64,000 nucleotides of DNA from positions 1,922,001 to 1,986,000 of the forward strand of contig CP087219.1 in NCBI GenBank assembly GCA_020912385.1. Direction: 5' to 3'. How positions within the stretch are numbered: position 1 is the stretch's first letter; each line of letters opens with the position of its first letter. The stretch comes from Neofusicoccum parvum (Eukaryota > Ascomycota > Dothideomycetes > Botryosphaeriales > Botryosphaeriaceae). This document shows, piece by piece, positions 10,572 through 23,238 of this stretch. Made by a program: the position numbers and the translations under genes. The notes beneath the pieces are model-generated. The model did not search any database, had not been told where the DNA came from, and saw nothing but the letters and a program-made list of their open reading frames with translations.

Positions 10572-12588
10572 ATGTCGTCACTCGTTAGAGCATCCTCCGT
10601 CTCGAATTCTGCAGGGCTCTCCAGATTTGAATTTTCAGCTGCCTTGGTGTTCCGTATAATTGTGCTCGTTATGGTCGCAGTACCCGGCTCGCGGGGCTGC
10701 CACATTTCCCCGCCATGCAGCGTTCCCGACGATGCCAGCGCGGTTCTGGACCAGTCGTATTTGAGCTTTGCCATTGAAGGGCGAGACTTCATAGACTACA
10801 GCGGTAAGCTGTTCCTCTTCCTGCGCCTGGGCAATCCGATTGACATCTCCAGGGAGCGATGCTGCGCCGAACGAGTACTCGGTGAACATGCTTTCCGTGT
10901 TTTCACAGAAAACCGGCGCACCCACATACCTGCGCGTTGGCGGAACCACACAGTGCGGCTGATTCGCTGGAAACTTCAGCTTGCGCAACCCCGCTGACTT
11001 GTTCGCAGGGATCATTTCCGGTACGATCCAAACCAGACGGAGGCAGTCCGCTTCGAGAACCCTGAACTCCCCACTTTCCTGAACCTCTTCGCAAACATCA
11101 CGGTCGGCAGCTCCTGGCTGGAAGGCTTCCGGCAGTTTCCCGGCGTGGTGTGGGATCAGCAGATATTCCTCGCGCGCAAGAATCTCAGCAACGCGGTCGA
11201 GTTCGCCAGGGACTGCGTCGAGGCGATCGGGATCGAAAACCTGCACTCCATTGAGATTGGAAACGAGCCAGACATCTACAACAGCAGCGGTTTCTTTACA
11301 AACGAAACTGATAGGCCTTCTTCGTACTCATCAGCAGACTATGTGGCCGAGTTCACGGAATTCGCGACTGCCATCGAGGGCAATGTAACACTCGGAGCAG
11401 GTCCAAACTTCCAAGCTCTGGGATTCTCCAATTTTGTCAATGATGTATGGTCTGAGTATGTTCGCCCCCGCACCAATACTTCGAGTACATGCTGATTGAG
11501 GCAGGGAGGCCGTTTTCGAGGCCGGCCTTTCTCCAGATATTGTAAAGTCGATCTCGGAGCATTTGTAAGCCACTTCCTGTTCCTCCAGTAGCGGCAGAAA
11601 AGAAGCACGCTGACGTAGGAAAAGCTATCAATCCAGGGATGGCCGAGACCTCGGAGGTTCGTTCTTGGAATTTGAGCCCGTAGACGTAGCTGGAAGCGCT
11701 GACGATCCGCACAGAAACACTCATGAGCCACGCGCAGGTTGTAAACGTCACAGATGGCCGGTTTAAGGACCGGATCGCGTACATGAAAAGCACCTACCCC
11801 GAGATCCCGTTCCTGATTGCCGAAGCCGCGAGCGCACTCGGAAACGGCACTGGCATCAGAGACTTTGATCTCACCGCGAGCTTGGGAACGGCGCTTTGGA
11901 CTGTGGACTGGCTACTCTACACCGCCACGATTGTCAGTATCTCCCGAGAGCCATGCGCCGCCGTTTCTGGCTGACGATCCTCGCTGACGGTTCTCATCAG
12001 GGCGTGACCAGAGTGAACATGCAGCTCGGAACCCGCTTTCCTTTCTCACCGTGGTTTCCGGTCGAAACCACCATTAACAACATGTCGCTACCCGCACAGA
12101 CGCTTGGTAGCTTTTACGGCAACGTATTTGTGGCGGATTTCATCGGATCCGATGGCAGCCTCCAGATCGTCGAGCTGCCCACCGACGACGATCGCGTCTC
12201 AGCCTACGCGGGCTACAACTCAGAGAAGCTGACCAAAGTCGCTCTCGTCAACCTCGAATTGTGGCGAGAGAGCTACGGCACACCGCGGCCAAACGTGACC
12301 GTCACGCTTGAAAACCTGGAAGGTTGGGTCAGGGCTGCTCAAGTGCAGAAGCTGACCGGTCCGGAGGGGGGCTCCCAGGCTGAAAACATCACGTGGGCCG
12401 GGACGCAATGGACTGCAGAGAGCAAGGGGCTGCCTGTCGTGGTCGCGGACGACACGGCCATGGTGGAGGTCGAGTCTGGGTCTTTCGAAGTCACGATCCA
12501 GGCATCCGAGGCGCTGTTGGTTTCGTTCATCCCAGACAACTACTTAGACGTGGAAAAGTCTAGAGTGAAGGCGCCAGTACCAACGTAG
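10572..12588 (+). CDS. GH79 beta-glucuronidase-like glycosidase (one unresolved splice region)
   Basis: Exons recognised: 10572-10803, 10853-10952, 11009-11455, 11505-11564, 11715-11932, 12001-12588. Splicing restores LRVGGTTQDHFRYDP, the acid/base region SIEIGNEPDIY, the likely nucleophile strand IPFLIAEAAS, and the distal GVTRVNMQLG block, all typical of fungal GH79 enzymes that remove glucuronic acid from arabinogalactan or related glycans. An N-terminal hydrophobic stretch (FRIIVLVMVAV, residues about 27-37) suggests a signal sequence or anchor. Frame between the 11505-11564 exon (phase 2) and the 11715 exon (needs phase 1) does not close directly. A 20-nt mini-exon at 11637-11656 would close it but has a weak donor (GTTCGT) and poor match to the family, so this segment may be mis-modelled or damaged. 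Confidence 0.8.
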
Positions 12589-14638
12589 AACGTCTACACA
12601 CATCGACGAATGTTTAATGACCTAGAATGACAGGAGGTGAGTATACGCGTGGAGGAAGGGTAATGGGGCTTCTCCTGGGTTACAGGTCTGTTTCTTTCCT
12701 CCTGGAGGTTTCTTTTCTTTCCTTTTTTCCTTCCCGGGAAAGTCGAACTTCTGGAATATCGTGTTGCAACGGCTAGAAGCTCGCGGCGCTTCTGCTCTTC
12801 GCCATTGGAATGTTTATACCACGTCGCTGGCCGTACGGAAAATGGATTCTTGTTGCCGCATTCGCCTCCTCGCCGTCCTAGCATGTGGTACCGTTCGTCC
12901 TACGGATGCAGAGCTTGTCACCCAAGCTGCTGAGATTGCGCAGCCGGGCTGGTTCCTTCGTTCGGTAGCACTGCGGCGCTACACCATGCGATCGTATACA
13001 CTTGACGTTCGGTTGGTTCCGCCGCTCGAGGCCCCTGCCCACTCACGCATGCTCTGGTCATGCCGTCGGTCTCCGGGCATGCAGCTCTGCAAGTGTGGGA
13101 GGCATGGGCGGTGGTGCTCCACTGACATCGGGTGCGGCGCAGGAGTACACCGACAGTGTGGGCAGAAAGGGTCCCATTTATTGTTGTTTTGCTCCAGCGG
13201 CGTCCGATTTGTCAAAGGCTATATCTTACGTAAACCGAAACGATGATCGAGTGGAGCAGGCGGAAGAGGCTCTCCGCACAACACCATGCATGGGCTCGAG
13301 GGTCTGGCGAGAGGCGATGGTGTGACAATGCTGACTTCGCGGGCGGACAGGCGCATTGCGATCACACGATGCCTGATCGGGCTGGCACCGCGGTGGCGGC
13401 ACTACCGGACAGGCGGCGGTGCGAAGGCCCCGGCCGGGCCTGGGAGGCATTTCAGAGGAGCTGGCGAGCGACAGCCCATGCCCGTCCCGCGCTCTTGGCA
13501 GGCGCAGTGGTTATGCAATGGAATCGGGCGGCAGGGCAGCGGCGGTGCGGCGGGCAGCCAATCAGAACCCCCGCACGCCGAAGCTACCTGGAGCGCGTCT
13601 GCGGCCGCGGCATCGCCCACGACACTTCCCGCTGGCCATTCCAGACCCGCGGCTAGGGGCGGCGGGCTGAAACCGCGCGGTCGGGAGGTGCCCGCAGACG
13701 GTAAGCGGCCGCTTGGCGCTGAGGCCGCGGGAATCCTTCCGGCGCCATGCTCGGGCGGAGCGAGGGGTGGTGGTGGTGGTGGTCGTGGTGGTCGTGGTGG
13801 TGGTTGCGGTGCAGCGGAGGGTTGCGCTGCGGCGGCGCAATGCATATCGCGCGACCAAGGCCGGCGACAGCAGATCGCATGTCAAGCATTTGACTGATTT
13901 GCCATGCAGAAATCAATTGCCGCAGGGCGCCACGTGGCGGATATCTCGCAGACGGGGGAGTCGCGGACGCGGCGCCACTTCGCGATGCAGGGCGTCCTCC
14001 GCCGCCATGGGGCTGCCAGGAGGCCGGCGGACCGTGGGAGAGGCTGCTCCAGGCGCGGCAGTTGGTCGCGTGCAGCTGGGCCGGGCGGGCCAGGCGGAAC
14101 CAGGAGGCAGAGGCAGTGGCAGCAGCGCGGCGGCGAGGAATCGCTGGAGTTCGTCGGGGGCGCGCGAGGCCGGCTGGTTGGGAGGCCTAAGCGGCGCTAG
14201 CCCCAACGGCGCATAGCCGGCTCTTGGACGTCGTGGGGGCTCGCGGAGCACGCTGGGGGCGGCGGAGGAGGAGGAGCAGAGAGAGGCTCGCGGCGCGCCC
14301 CCGGGCCTCGCGCGCTGCAGCACGGCGGACGGCCCCAGTGGCAGCCGGGCCGAGCAGCGATACAGCGCGGCGGCGATGCACCGCGCGTGGGGAGGCTGAC
14401 GTCACCGCCGCCGTAAACATCGGACCTGAAAACCTTTGCGACTGCCGGGCGCCGTAATCTCTCGCGCCCCGCTAGCGTCGCGGCGCAGCCCTGCCACGGC
14501 CGCGGCCGCTGCCATAAGGACCACCGCGCCGCCGACTCGAGCCCGCTGCATCCTCGTCGCCGCGCTCGCTCGCTCTCGCCGCTCCCCCAGGCCAACCCGC
14601 AGGTCAGCTCCCAGGTCCGCCCCCCGGTCTCCTCCACC
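12589..14638. other. GC-rich upstream region of the permease gene
   Basis: No gene is supported. From about 13300 the sequence becomes strongly GC-rich and long overlapping open frames appear in several frames, as expected from few AT-rich stop codons rather than coding. A GGT/CGT microsatellite lies at about 13766-13806. Confidence 0.5.
13766..13806 (+). repeat. (GGT)n/(GGTCGT)n microsatellite
   Basis: Imperfect trinucleotide run made of ggt units with interspersed cgt, about 40 bp, inside the GC-rich spacer. It does not belong to a recognised gene. Confidence 0.8.
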
Positions 14639-16460
14639 ATGGCACCGCTCCACGACCACGCCGCCGGCGACGCCTACGGCGACGGCCTCGGCCGCAAGGT
14701 CAGCCTCACCGGCAAGGGCGCCGACAAGGCGTCGATTCCCGAGGACCAGGTCGGGTCGGCCGACGCGCTGCTCGAGGCCATGGGCTACGCGCCGGAGATG
14801 TCGCGCAACCGCTCGACCATGCAGGTGGCCTTCATGTCGTTCGTGCTGGCCGCCATCCCGTACGGCCTGGCCACCACCTTCTACTACCCGCTCGTCGGCG
14901 GCGGCCCGGCCAACATCATCTGGGGCTGGGTCTCCGTGTCGTTCATCATCCTGTGCGTGGCCGCGTCGCTGGGCGAGATTACCAGCGTGTACCCCACGGC
15001 CGGAGGTGAGTCGTGCCCTTATCTTGCTCGCCGCGCGCGCGCCAACTGACGCCCCCTGCCAGGCGTCTACTATCAGACCTTCATGCTGGCGCCGCCCAGC
15101 TACCGCCTCATCGCCAGCTGGGTGTGCGGCTGGCTGTACGTGGTCGGCAACATCACCATCACCCTGGCCGTCAACTTCGGCACCACGCTGTTCCTGGTCG
15201 CCTGCATCAACGTCTTCGAGACCGAGCCCGGCGTCGGCATCTGGGACGCCTCGACGTGGCAGATCTTCCTGACTTTCCTGGCCATCACCTTCCTGTGCAA
15301 CGCCGTGTCCTCGCTGGGCAACCGCTGGCTGCCGATCCTCGACGTGCGTGCCCCTGCCAATTTCCATGCCGCGCGCCTGCAATCTGCTGACACACCCCCA
15401 GACCGCCGCCATCTTCTGGACCTTTGCCGGCGTCCTGGCCATCATCGTGACGGTGCTGGCCCTGGCCAAGCAGGGCCGCCGCGACGCCGAATGGGTCTTC
15501 ACGGAATTTGTGCCCCAATCGGGCTGGCCGGCCGGCTGGTCGTTCTGCGTCGGCCTGCTGCAGGCGGCGTACGCGACCTCGTCGACGGGCATGATCATCT
15601 CGTAAGCACTCCTCCCTCCCCCACCCCGCCCGGAGCCGCTTCAGTATTAATGCGGGCGACTACAGGATGTGTGAAGAGGTGCAGGCGCCCGCGACGCAGG
15701 TGCCCAAGGCCATGGTCGCCACCATCGTCATCAACACGCTCGCCGGCCTGCTGTTCATGATCCCGCTCCTCTTCGTGATGCCCGATCTGACCGATCTCAT
15801 CAACCTGGCGTCGGGCCAGCCAGTGCCCACCATCATCAGCACTGCCGTGGGCTCGCAGGGCGGCGCCTTTGCCCTGCTGATCCCGCTGATTGTGCTGGCG
15901 CTGATCTGCGGCATTGGCTGCACCACCGCCACCTCGCGCTGCATCTGGGCCTTCGCCCGCGACGGCGCCATCCCCGGTTCTGTCTGGTGGAAGCAGGTTA
16001 ACCGCAAGCTGGACGTGCCCTTCAACGCCATGATGCTCAGCATGGTCGTGCAGATCGTCCTCGGCGTCATCTACTTCGGCTCCACCGCTGCCTTCAACGC
16101 CTTCTCGGGCGTCGGCGTCATCTGCCTCACGGCCTCGTACGCCGTGCCCATCGCCGTCAGCCTGATCGGCGGCCGCACCCACGTCGCCGAGGGCAGCTTC
16201 TACCTGGGCAAGCTAGGCACCTTCTGCAACGTCCTTGCCATCTGTGCGTACCTCGTCCCCGCCCCTTCCCCTTGTGCTGACATGATAAAGGCTGGTCGCT
16301 GCTCGCCATTCCGCTATTCTGCATGCCGACGACTATTCCCGTTGCCGCCGCAACGATGAACTACGCGTCCGTTGTGTTCTTCGTCTTTGTCATGCTCTCG
16401 CTGGGCTGGTATGTCGTCTGGGGCCACCGCAACTACCAGGGCCCGCCCACCGTCGATTAA
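14639..16460 (+). CDS. APC-family amino acid/GABA/choline permease
   Basis: Five exons: 14639-15005, 15063-15343, 15402-15601, 15666-16243, 16291-16460; 531 aa. Start has a strong Kozak context (caccATGG). Conserved blocks include SLGEITSVYPTAGGVYYQ, rebuilt across intron 1, the GMIISMCEEVQAP motif rebuilt across intron 3, and TTATSRCIWAFARDGAIPGS. These mark the fungal amino acid/choline transporter (ACT) group of the APC superfamily (UGA4/HNM1-like), with 12 predicted spans in the plasma membrane or vacuole. Substrate class is amino acid, GABA or choline; which one is not decidable. Codon use is extreme, nearly all codons ending in G or C, unlike the flanking genes. Confidence 0.92.
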
Positions 16461-18252
16461 GTGCATGATCCGCCCGCAAGCAGCACTCTCTCCGAATGCA
16501 ACACTACCCCGAAAGCGACATTTCGAACGCGACTCCCGAAGCGACACTTCAATGCAACTATCTGGAAGCGACTCTTCGAATCCGACAAGCCAAAAGCGAC
16601 AACCCGAGAGCGCCAAATCACGACCGATGTATGCGTAAATAATCAGCAGCGAGCTAAACAACAGCAGCTATAGACAGATACCCCTGTACATATACCAAAA
16701 ATCAGAAATAGACTTTCAAATCCGCCAACTCTGCGCTGTCCATCTGTCTTTTGCGCCCTCCCACTCTTGGGACTTGTCCGTGGAGGGGAGCCTGATCCGT
16801 GCGTCCCTGCTCGAGGCCTTAGATCCGATGAGGTTTCTCGATCCAACACCGGATGATGAACGTAATTCTTCGGAAAGCGACGGGTGGATTCTTTTACCCG
16901 GCACAGCCTTGAATCCACTCTTCTCGAACAGGGGGAAGACCGACATCCGAAGTTTCATGACGTGTGGGGGCGAAGTGATGCCAGGACTGCTTCATCATGT
17001 AGCAAAGGGAAATGGTAGCGATACCTCACGGTGACGTCGCTCGTTAGGCGTCGAAAGCCGGCATCAAGGCTTCGCACACCTTAAGAAAGCCATGGAAAGC
17101 CACGTTTTAAGCTTACTTTAAAGTTTGGTCGATAGTTCAGGGTCTGTCTGGCAAGTGCTGACTGAGCCTTAGAGTCGTTCATGTGAAAGCCGTTGTAAAC
17201 TCGACATCCGCAACAATCCTGTTCCAAACACATTTCTCGCAAGTCGGCCATTGAACCCGGCCCATTTGTCGAAGCAACTGCCCTGTAGGCGGCTGTACAT
17301 GCGGCGGGACGATCCATACGCAAAATGCAGATGCAGGAACAAAGCCAGCTGAGATGGTGTGATCGGCATGCTGCAGACGAAAGGGTACCGCAGGGCACTG
17401 CAAGCAAAGGCTAGTGCGCACTGCTCTCAATTAAGCCGTCGAAGCACTCGACTGCAACGCACATTTTCCAAACGAGTTTTCAGACTGCCCACAATCGATT
17501 GCGATATCAGTGATGTGGAAGGGCTGGGCTCTTCTCACTTTCATCGGCTGCAACATGCCTCTGTACGAGCAACGACGCCCCTGGCTGCGCGATATGTGAG
17601 GCATCGTTCGAAGGTGGGGGATATGGCGGAGGCAGTTGCCGAGAATCGTTAAATGCAGCCAAGCTCGTTCTCAGGGGCTCCTTCGTACCCGGGCGGCACG
17701 GTCAGGTGGGCCCCCGTTGCGGGTTAGCTTCCGGGCGACATGCCGCAGACCCGACCCTCTATCTCCCCCCAATCAGGAAGGTTGAAAGCCTGTCTCGCGT
17801 GCTCCTCTGCACCACAGCCAGCTAAATGTACGCAATGCCAGGGATTATATTAAAAGGCCAGGCTCTCCATATCGCGCTAAGCGTTCGGGGATTTATCGAC
17901 TCTATGTATACGCATGCACTATCGGCCTATTCGCCCGATCCTTATCGCATCATGCATCTTGGGTTGTGCCAAGCTGAAGCTTTGCAAGGCTCAAGTCTTG
18001 GACTTCATTTCCACCGTGTCTCTGGACCGCGATACGAGTATATTCAACCTCAATGAGGCAGGTTGGGGAGTGTTTCTCGGTGCTCTCACCTCAATTATAC
18101 TGCGACCGTAGCACTCGTACACCCGCCCGTGTCTGCACTCGCGGCATTGCGTGCGCTAGCCTCGAATAACGGCATCATGGCAGCCAGACAGAGGGCAATA
18201 TAAGTGTGGGAGGTGGGCGGCTGGTTGGAGTTTGAAGCTGCAGGCGTCCACG
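16461..18252. other. Intergenic region between permease and subtilase
   Basis: No gene recognised. The permease 3' flank (about 16490-16615) holds degenerate repeats built around gcgac/cgaa. A TATA element (tataag, 18199-18204) lies about 50 nt before the subtilase ATG. Confidence 0.5.
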
Positions 18253-21200
18253 ATGCTCCTTCGTTACCTTCTCCAGGCGCTCCCAATCTTGGGGAGCGCA
18301 TCCGCTCTTTCTCGGCGTCAGGACCAAGAGTCCTCTACCAACAGTTCGGCGCCTGTTCCTAAGCGCTTTATCATTGAATATCACCAGGTGAGTTCACTAG
18401 TACTCTCACCCGAGACCAGGACGGCTAACGCGGCCAGGGCGGGGCCAACCTCCGAACTGCCCCGGAGGAGGGAATCAAAGTCGTGCAGACATTCGACAGC
18501 GACATCTTCTCTGGTGTTAGCGTCGAAGCTGACGGCTACAATGTCGACGACCTTTCCAAGCTGGCCGGCGTTGCCAAGGTCTGGCCGATGAAGACGATCC
18601 GTCTTTCTCCTCCGACGCCCATCCAGAGCTTCACCGACGATGCCGCGGCCGCCAATTACACCGTGCACAACTCGACCGGGGTGGACAAGCTCCATGCTGC
18701 AGGAGTGTACGGTGAAGGTGCTGTGGTCGCCGTTGTCGACACGGGAATTGCCTACAACCATCCGGCTGTGAGTGACCCACACGACCAACCACGCTGAGAC
18801 ACTAACGGTTTCGATAGCTCGGGGGTGGCATTGGCGAAGGATTCAAAGTCACCGGCGGCTACGACTTTGTTGGCGACGGGAGTAAGTTCTGGGAAAATTT
18901 ACCGCATGCGGTGCGGATACGCAGATGCTGATGTCATCGCAGTCTGGCCGTACGAAGACGCGGTTCCGGACGACGATCCGAACGATAACATGGGCCACGG
19001 CACGCACGTCTCCGGTATCATTGCTGGAGAGACGGACTAGTGAGTAGTTGATCCGTCTTGGTTTGAGAGTCCATGCTCATGATCCCCGCAGCTGGGTTGG
19101 TGTGGCGCCAAAGGCTACTCTGCGTGGTTACAAGGTCTTTTCGACGGTGGTAAGTAACGTGGGGCTCAACTGTGACTGTACAGGTCCTCTAATCATTTCA
19201 CCAGGATGCTACCGATGAAGACACCTTGATTCAGTCTTTCCTCGCCGCTTATGCGGATGATGTGAGTGATTGTGTTCTCCGATTGCTGGCGCCCAGGCTG
19301 ACATTGCGCAGGTTGACATCATCACTGCCAGCATCGGTGGGCCGAGTGGATTCGAGACGGGAGCCTGGGCAGAGGTTGCCTCCCGCATCGTGAACAAGGG
19401 AGTAGTAGTCACCATCGCGGCAGGCAACTCCGGTGCTGCAGGTCCATTCTTTCCCAGCAGTGGATCCTCGGGACAAGAAGTCATTGCCGTTGCTTCGGTC
19501 GACGCTGAGACGTTCCCTGCGCAGCCATTCTCAGCAACTTTCACCACCAACAGCTCGGCCAATACCACTACTCTTGGCTACATTCCGTCGACATTCAACT
19601 TCCCTGCTACGATTACCGACTGGCCGATTGTCCCGCTGAACTTCAACACTTCGGAAGCCGCCGATGCTTGCTCGCCTCTGCCGGCAGACACCCGGAACCT
19701 TTCTCAGGTCATCCCTCTGGTGCGCAGAGGCACCTGCACCTTCGCTGTGAAGCAGGCAAACCTACAGGAATTCGGTGCTCAGTACATCCTGATCTACAAC
19801 AATGAGAGCCCGCTGATCTCGCCTGGCACCACGGAGGAAGGAAGTCTCATTGCCCTGATCACTGCCGATGCTGGAGCGGCCATTATCAACACTGTGAAGG
19901 CCGGCGGCATTGTCACAGGAGATTTCTCGGCAAACCCCTCAGTTGTTGGTCTGTACAACTCGGCTGGCGGAAGACCAAGCACTTTCACTTCTTGGGGCGC
20001 ACTTTACGATCTCTCCCTCAAGCCCGACATTGCGGCTCCCGGCGGCAACATCTTCTCAACTTACCTTGACGACGGATTTGCCGTTCTGAGCGGAACATCC
20101 ATGGCTACGCCATATGTGGCTGGTGTTGCTGCTCTGTACGTGTCCGCCCTCGGAGGCAAGAAGGTCCACGGCGCTGGTTTCGCAAAGGCACTGAGCACAC
20201 AGATCATCGCTAGCGGCGGTTCTCTGCCCTGGTCTGATGGAACCACCAAGGACTTTGGCTTTGCTGCTCCGGTCCCGCAGGTTGGCAACGGTCTCATCAA
20301 CGCTTTTAAAGTGCTGAACTACTCGACCACACTCGCGTACGAGAAGTTCGAGCTCAACGATACCGCCAATTTCAAGGACAGCAACACCGTTCAGATCACG
20401 AACAATGGTGACGCGCCCTTGACCTACAACTTTACCCTCCAGGATGCTGCCGGATTCGAGGCGCTCTGGACTTGGGATGCTGCTGTGTACCCGTCGCCTC
20501 GGTTGAAGAAGTTCACCGAGTTGACGCCCATTACGGCCGTGCCCGGTATCGAATTTCCGGCTGGGGAATTCACCGTCGCGCCCGGAGAGACCAAGGAAGC
20601 GAGTTTCACCTTCACTCTACCCACCGGCCTGAACGCAACCGCGCTCCCAGTCTATAGCGGCAAGATCTTCATCACCGCCAGCAACGGCGAGCAGCTCTCC
20701 ATCCCGTACTTCGGCCTCGCATCCGACCTCAAGCAGGAGCTGACCCCCATCTTCGAGAACACCTACCCGTTCTCCACTTCGGGCGCGAACTCCGAGAGCA
20801 TCAAGACCAAGCCCTACTACACCTTCAACCTCAGCCTCTCGTCCCAGGACTTCCCCAAGGTCTACGCCAAGCTCAAGTGGGGCACCACCCAGATCCGGTG
20901 GGACATCTTCGAGCCGGGCTGGACCGAAGACCAGTGGGCCTACCCGCCCGTCGCGGGCGAGAACGGGTACGTCGGCCCGGCCACCGGGTGGGCCGGCGCG
21001 GAGAGCTACAGCTACTTCGACCCCGCCGTCCAGGACGCCAACGAGACCTTCACCTTCCCAGTCGACGACGTCTACCGCAACGCCCAGACGCAGGCCAGCT
21101 ACCACACGTACTGGTGGTTCGGCGGCCTGGGTAACGGCAGCCAGATCGCGCCCGGCAACTACACGTGGAGGTTTGCCGCGCTGGTGCCGTTTGGAGACCC

Positions 21201-21261
21201 GGAGGAGTCGGCGAGCTGGGATGTCTGGCAGACGCCGGAGATCACGGTGCTGGAGGGATGA
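18253..21261 (+). CDS. Secreted subtilisin-like serine protease (S8) with PA and Fn3-like domains
   Basis: Seven exons: 18253-18387, 18438-18767, 18818-18881, 18943-19039, 19092-19149, 19205-19261, 19312-21261; 896 aa. Signal peptide at the N-terminus, then an I9-type propeptide (KRFIIEYHQGG). Catalytic Asp in VVAVVDTGIAYNHP, His in GHGTHVSGIIAG, oxyanion Asn in IAAGNSGAAGP, Ser in LSGTSMATPYVAGVAAL. A protease-associated insert (PLVRRGTCTFAVKQANLQ) sits between His and Ser, and the 450-residue tail is of the C5a-peptidase Fn3-like type, so this is a minor-extracellular-protease (Vpr)-like subtilase rather than proteinase K. It would degrade external protein. Upstream exons are small, with five introns in the first kilobase, whereas the last 1,950 nt are unbroken. 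Confidence 0.95.
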
Positions 21262-21893
21262 GTGGGCCAAGCAAATGGAATTGGTAGAGAAGGGAAAGTA
21301 GTGTGAATTTACTACATCTGAGCAATGGCATGTTCATGACAGGTTGAGCATGCGTCCAGCGAGTGACTTGTGGTTCGTTACGGCCTCGTGCATGTCTCAG
21401 AGTCTCTTTCAAGCCATGTGTAACTTACCGCTTTCTTCTGCCACAATAGCACGGTACTATTGCTTTGAAATAGCCGGTCTTAACATGTGAAGACGCTGTA
21501 CCGCTTCCGAAGACGTAGTAATAACCGACTGCTGCCGATGTGCCCACCCGCCTGTCACCGCGACTGTCCTACCCGGCGTCTTTACAGCATCTGAGATGTG
21601 GCGGCGGTGGTTGATCCGAGCCGAGTAAGCGAAGCCGGCCTCCACACGTCAGGAGGCTGTACGAAAAATTACCCTGCGGATAAGTAAGCGGCTCGTTGGC
21701 CTGGATATTTCGTGTGGCTGCTTGCTCCGACCCCCGGTTACCCAGCGTTAGCGGTTGTAAATCTAAACAATACTATGAACCGCGCGTAACGTGGCTGATG
21801 AGCCTGGTTCTGCTTCGAAAAGCCTGCCGGTCGAAAATCATATCCCGGAATCAGCATATCACTGCCGTGAGGGGGGGCTTGATAAGAAGGGTG
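21262..21893. other. Intergenic region before the AlkB-like gene
   Basis: No gene, repeat or RNA recognised. The downstream third must contain the AlkB-like promoter. Confidence 0.5.
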
Positions 21894-23238
21894 ATGGATA
21901 TCTCGTCGGAAGCGGTAATGCCGTGTATATCATGCAGGGTCTCCATGGGCGCCTTGGCTGACTGTTCCAGAAATCTCATCATCATGATACGCACGCTCTG
22001 CCGCCAATACCCATACAGGAGGCTTATCTTCACTACAACAAAGTTAAACGCGCAGAGCTAGAGCAAGACGAGGATATCTTTGATTTTGGACGTGGCCTAA
22101 GCGAGCAACAGCAGAAGAAATGGAAACCTGCAGGGAGCATCAAAGCGCCTGCCATTGAAGACGCATGTAATGCGTATCGGAAGGCAGCCCTATCGCATGT
22201 GGTGAATGACAACCCGTCTCAAACCAAGTTCGAGGATGCTGTCATCTACGAATACAAGGAGATCCCCGGTAAGTCTCACTGTATTTCAAGGTCAGCAATC
22301 GACCGCTGTTCCCAACTTACTAATATCGCTACCTCATAGGCCTTCAGATAGTTCCTGGGATCCTGCCACTTGAGACGCAAATGCTGTTCACATCCCAACT
22401 GATGCACAGAGATCTGGCGGACCCAAAGCACAAAATCAACCTCGAGGCCGACTATCACATCCCATACCCACTGGCCAAGCAGCAACCCGCCCCTGAGTCC
22501 GATGTCACACAATCAGTCTCTGAAGACTCCGACCTACGAGCTAACGTTACTGTGCCACGCTCCTTCTTCGGCTACCCGCAGTGTTCTCCGGACAAAGTGC
22601 TTGACCCCAAGAATGACAAATCAAACATCAAGCCTTTGAACATGGCACAGTTCCTTGCTAAGAAGTTGCGCTGGTTGACCTTGGGCGCGCAGTATGACTG
22701 GCCGACTCGGAGCTATGGCAAAACGACGACACCCTTTCCACCTGATCTGACACGCCTTGTCATGGGACTGTTCCCATACATCCGGCCGGAATCCGGCGTA
22801 GTACTGATCTACTCCGGTAAAGACTACATGCCCGTGCATCGGGACGTGAGCGAGCTATGCGAGCGTGCTCTCGCTTCATTCAGCCTTGGCTGTGATGGAA
22901 TCTTTGTCTTGGCAAAGGACGAGAACGATTCGAGCACAGAGGCGTCAGCAAAGGGAAAAGGGGAGGAAGAGCAGACTCCCATCGCGCCGAGACGCCGGCC
23001 AGACAAGACAGTTGCCATCAGGGTCCGTAGTGGGGACTGCATCGTCTTGTCTGGCGAAGCAAGGTGGGCCTGGCATGCAATGCCTCGTACGATTGCAGGA
23101 ACATGTCCGGAGCCTCTGGCAAAGTGGCCAGTTGGCACACCTGGAGCAACGGAAGAGGAGAAAAAGGCGTACGGGAAATGGAAGGGATATATGGGTGCGA
23201 AAAGAATCAACATCAGCTGCCGCCAAGTGTGGGATTAA
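21894..23238 (+). CDS. AlkB-like 2-oxoglutarate/Fe(II) dioxygenase (ALKBH1 type)
   Basis: Three exons: 21894-21914 (seven codons), 21971-22268, 22340-23238; 405 aa. The body frame has no ATG before a stop at 21959, so a short first exon ATGGATATCTCG... joined over a 56-nt intron with GGCTGAC branch site is proposed; it also joins in phase. The rest reads as a fungal ALKBH1: YNKVKRAELEQD, LQIVPGILPLETQ, WLTLGAQYDWPTRSY, the Fe ligands HRD in YMPVHRDVSE and the distal His in WAWHAMPR, then RINISCR for 2-oxoglutarate. ALKBH1 proteins oxidatively demethylate nucleic acids (tRNA or DNA). A charged Ser/Glu/Lys-rich insert after GIFVLAKDE is typical of fungal copies. Direct substrate is unknown. Confidence 0.88.

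Noticed and set aside
13243..14216. Several overlapping open frames in the GC-rich spacer
   Set aside because: Open in many frames at once because stop codons are rare at this composition; Arg/Ala/Gly-rich translations without motifs.
14402..15598. 398-aa minus-strand open frame across the permease gene
   Set aside because: Shadow of the very GC-rich permease on the other strand; composition is Arg/Gly/Ala/His-rich without any domain, and introns and conserved spans support the plus strand.
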